Shown here piece after piece: positions 29,541 to 30,386 of a stretch of DNA of 30,386 bases. The DNA is taken from NCBI GenBank assembly GCA_034096865.1, contig JAWQFJ010018954.1:2501-32886 (forward strand). Reading direction: 5' to 3'. Positions within the stretch are counted from its first letter, which is position 1, and the number at the start of each line of letters is the position of its first letter. A program made the translations under genes and the position numbers. The DNA is from Theodoxus fluviatilis. Its lineage: Eukaryota; Mollusca; Gastropoda; Cycloneritida; Neritidae. The notes beneath the pieces were generated by a model. The model worked only from the letters and a program-made list of their open reading frames with translations, was not told the DNA's origin and made no database searches.

Positions 29541-30386
29541 CACTGAGATCCTCCAACCGCCAGGCCATCACTGAGATCCTCCAACTGCCAGGCCATCATG
29601 ACTGAGATCCTCCAACTGCCAGGCCATCACTGAGATCCTCCAACTGCCAGGCCATCACTGAGATCCTCCAACTGCCAGGCCATCACTGAGATCCTCCAAC
29701 TGCCAGGCCATCACTGAGATCCTCCAACTGCCAGGCCATCACTGAGATCCTCCAACTGCCAGGCCATCACTGAGATCCTCCAACTGCCAGGCCACTGAGA
29801 TCCTCCAACTGCCAGGCCACTGAGATCCTCCAACCGCCAGGCCATTGAGATCCTCCAACTGCCAGGCCACTGAGATCCTCGAACTGCCAGGCCACTGAGA
29901 TCCTCCAACCGCCAGGCCATTGAGATCCTCCAACTGCCAGGCCACTGAGATCCTCCAACTGCCAGGCCACTGAGATCCTCCAACTGCCAGGCCATCACTG
30001 AGATCCTCCAACTGCCAGGCCATCACTGAGATCCTCCAACCGCCAGGCCATCACTGAGATCCTCCAACCGCCAGGCCATAACTGAGATCATCCAACTGCC
30101 AGGCCATCACTGAGATCCTCCAACTGCCAGCCACCTGAGATCCTCCAACTGCCAGCCTACTGAGATCCTCCAACTGCCAGGCTCACTGAGATCCTCCAAC
30201 TGCCAGGCTCACTGAGATCATCCAACTCCCAGGCCACTGAGATCCTCCAACTGCCAGGCCATCACTGAGATCCTCCAACTGCCAGGCCATCACTGAGATC
30301 CTCCAACTGCCAGGCCATCACTGAGATCCTCCAACTGCCAGGCCATCACTGAGATCCTCCAACTGCCAGGCCATCACTGAGACCTC
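29541..30386. repeat. 25/28-base minisatellite, right arm
   Basis: About 31 units, the reverse complement of the left minisatellite, again with blocks of 25- and 28-base units. A few degenerate units occur near 30075-30235. The window ends here. Confidence 0.96.

Larger units (their letters stand above)
16895..30386 (-). repeat. Right arm of giant palindrome
   Basis: Reverse complement of 3283-16857, with all landmarks in mirrored order. It differs from the left arm by scattered substitutions, a private C insertion in the LINE, tandem-repeat length changes, one 43-base unit instead of four, and a longer GGT tract. The window ends inside the outer minisatellite at GAGACCTC, the complement of where the left arm begins, so the far side of this arm cannot be seen. 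Confidence 0.97.

Noticed and set aside
3283..30386. Same-molecule sequencing hairpin as the cause of the palindrome
   Set aside because: Arms differ by patchy substitutions, a 20-base indel, a private frameshift and repeat copy number, which one molecule read twice would not give. Haplotype misjoining is not rejected.

Overview
The window looks like non-coding, repeat-dense DNA from an animal nuclear genome. The signs are a spliceosomal intron in the one convincing gene, a tRNA-derived SINE, a 5'-truncated LINE, a TTAA-flanked foldback element, and very abundant di-, tri- and longer tandem repeats. The repeat mix suggests an invertebrate, perhaps a mollusc, but no sequence here proves the taxon. 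Nothing bacterial is visible.

The dominant structure is one giant inverted repeat. Bases 3283-16857 (left arm, about 13.6 kb) are mirrored by 16895-30386 (right arm, about 13.5 kb) around a 37-base spacer. Everything from 3283 onward therefore occurs twice, once per strand. Bases 1-3282 lie outside the palindrome: a 1.7 kb GA tract, a GAT/GGA block, and a CA block facing a TG block. The right arm runs to the end of the window at the same point of its minisatellite where the left arm begins.

Reading the left arm from outside to the axis (the right arm is the mirror): a 25/28-base minisatellite; a duplicated ~53-base segment; a tandem array of ~357-base units, each with a hammerhead-ribozyme-like core; a CpG-rich promoter-like stretch with NRF1-like and TATA motifs; a 100-codon acidic ORF; a long CAC/ACT trinucleotide tract; a 43-base repeat (four copies left, one right); a strongly diverged segment with a SINE; a GA-rich tract; a 30-base minisatellite; a two-exon RING-H2 gene; a 14-base repeat array; ATC and GA microsatellites; the 3' part of a dead LINE ORF; and, at the axis, a 1.5 kb TTAA-flanked foldback element.

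The best gene is the RING-H2 protein. The two exons join in phase across a GTATGT...CAG intron to give one complete eight-ligand RING in 88 residues. Both exons read identically in the two arms, and the two copies face outward.

The most informative structural fact is at the axis. The LINE stops exactly at the TTAA edge of the foldback element, in both arms. This fits either fold-back formation of a real palindrome at that element or a misassembly that turned around inside it. The arms differ in a patchy way (near identity in some stretches, roughly 5-8% by eye in others), so a simple same-molecule sequencing hairpin is unlikely. Two haplotypes joined head to head remains a serious alternative.
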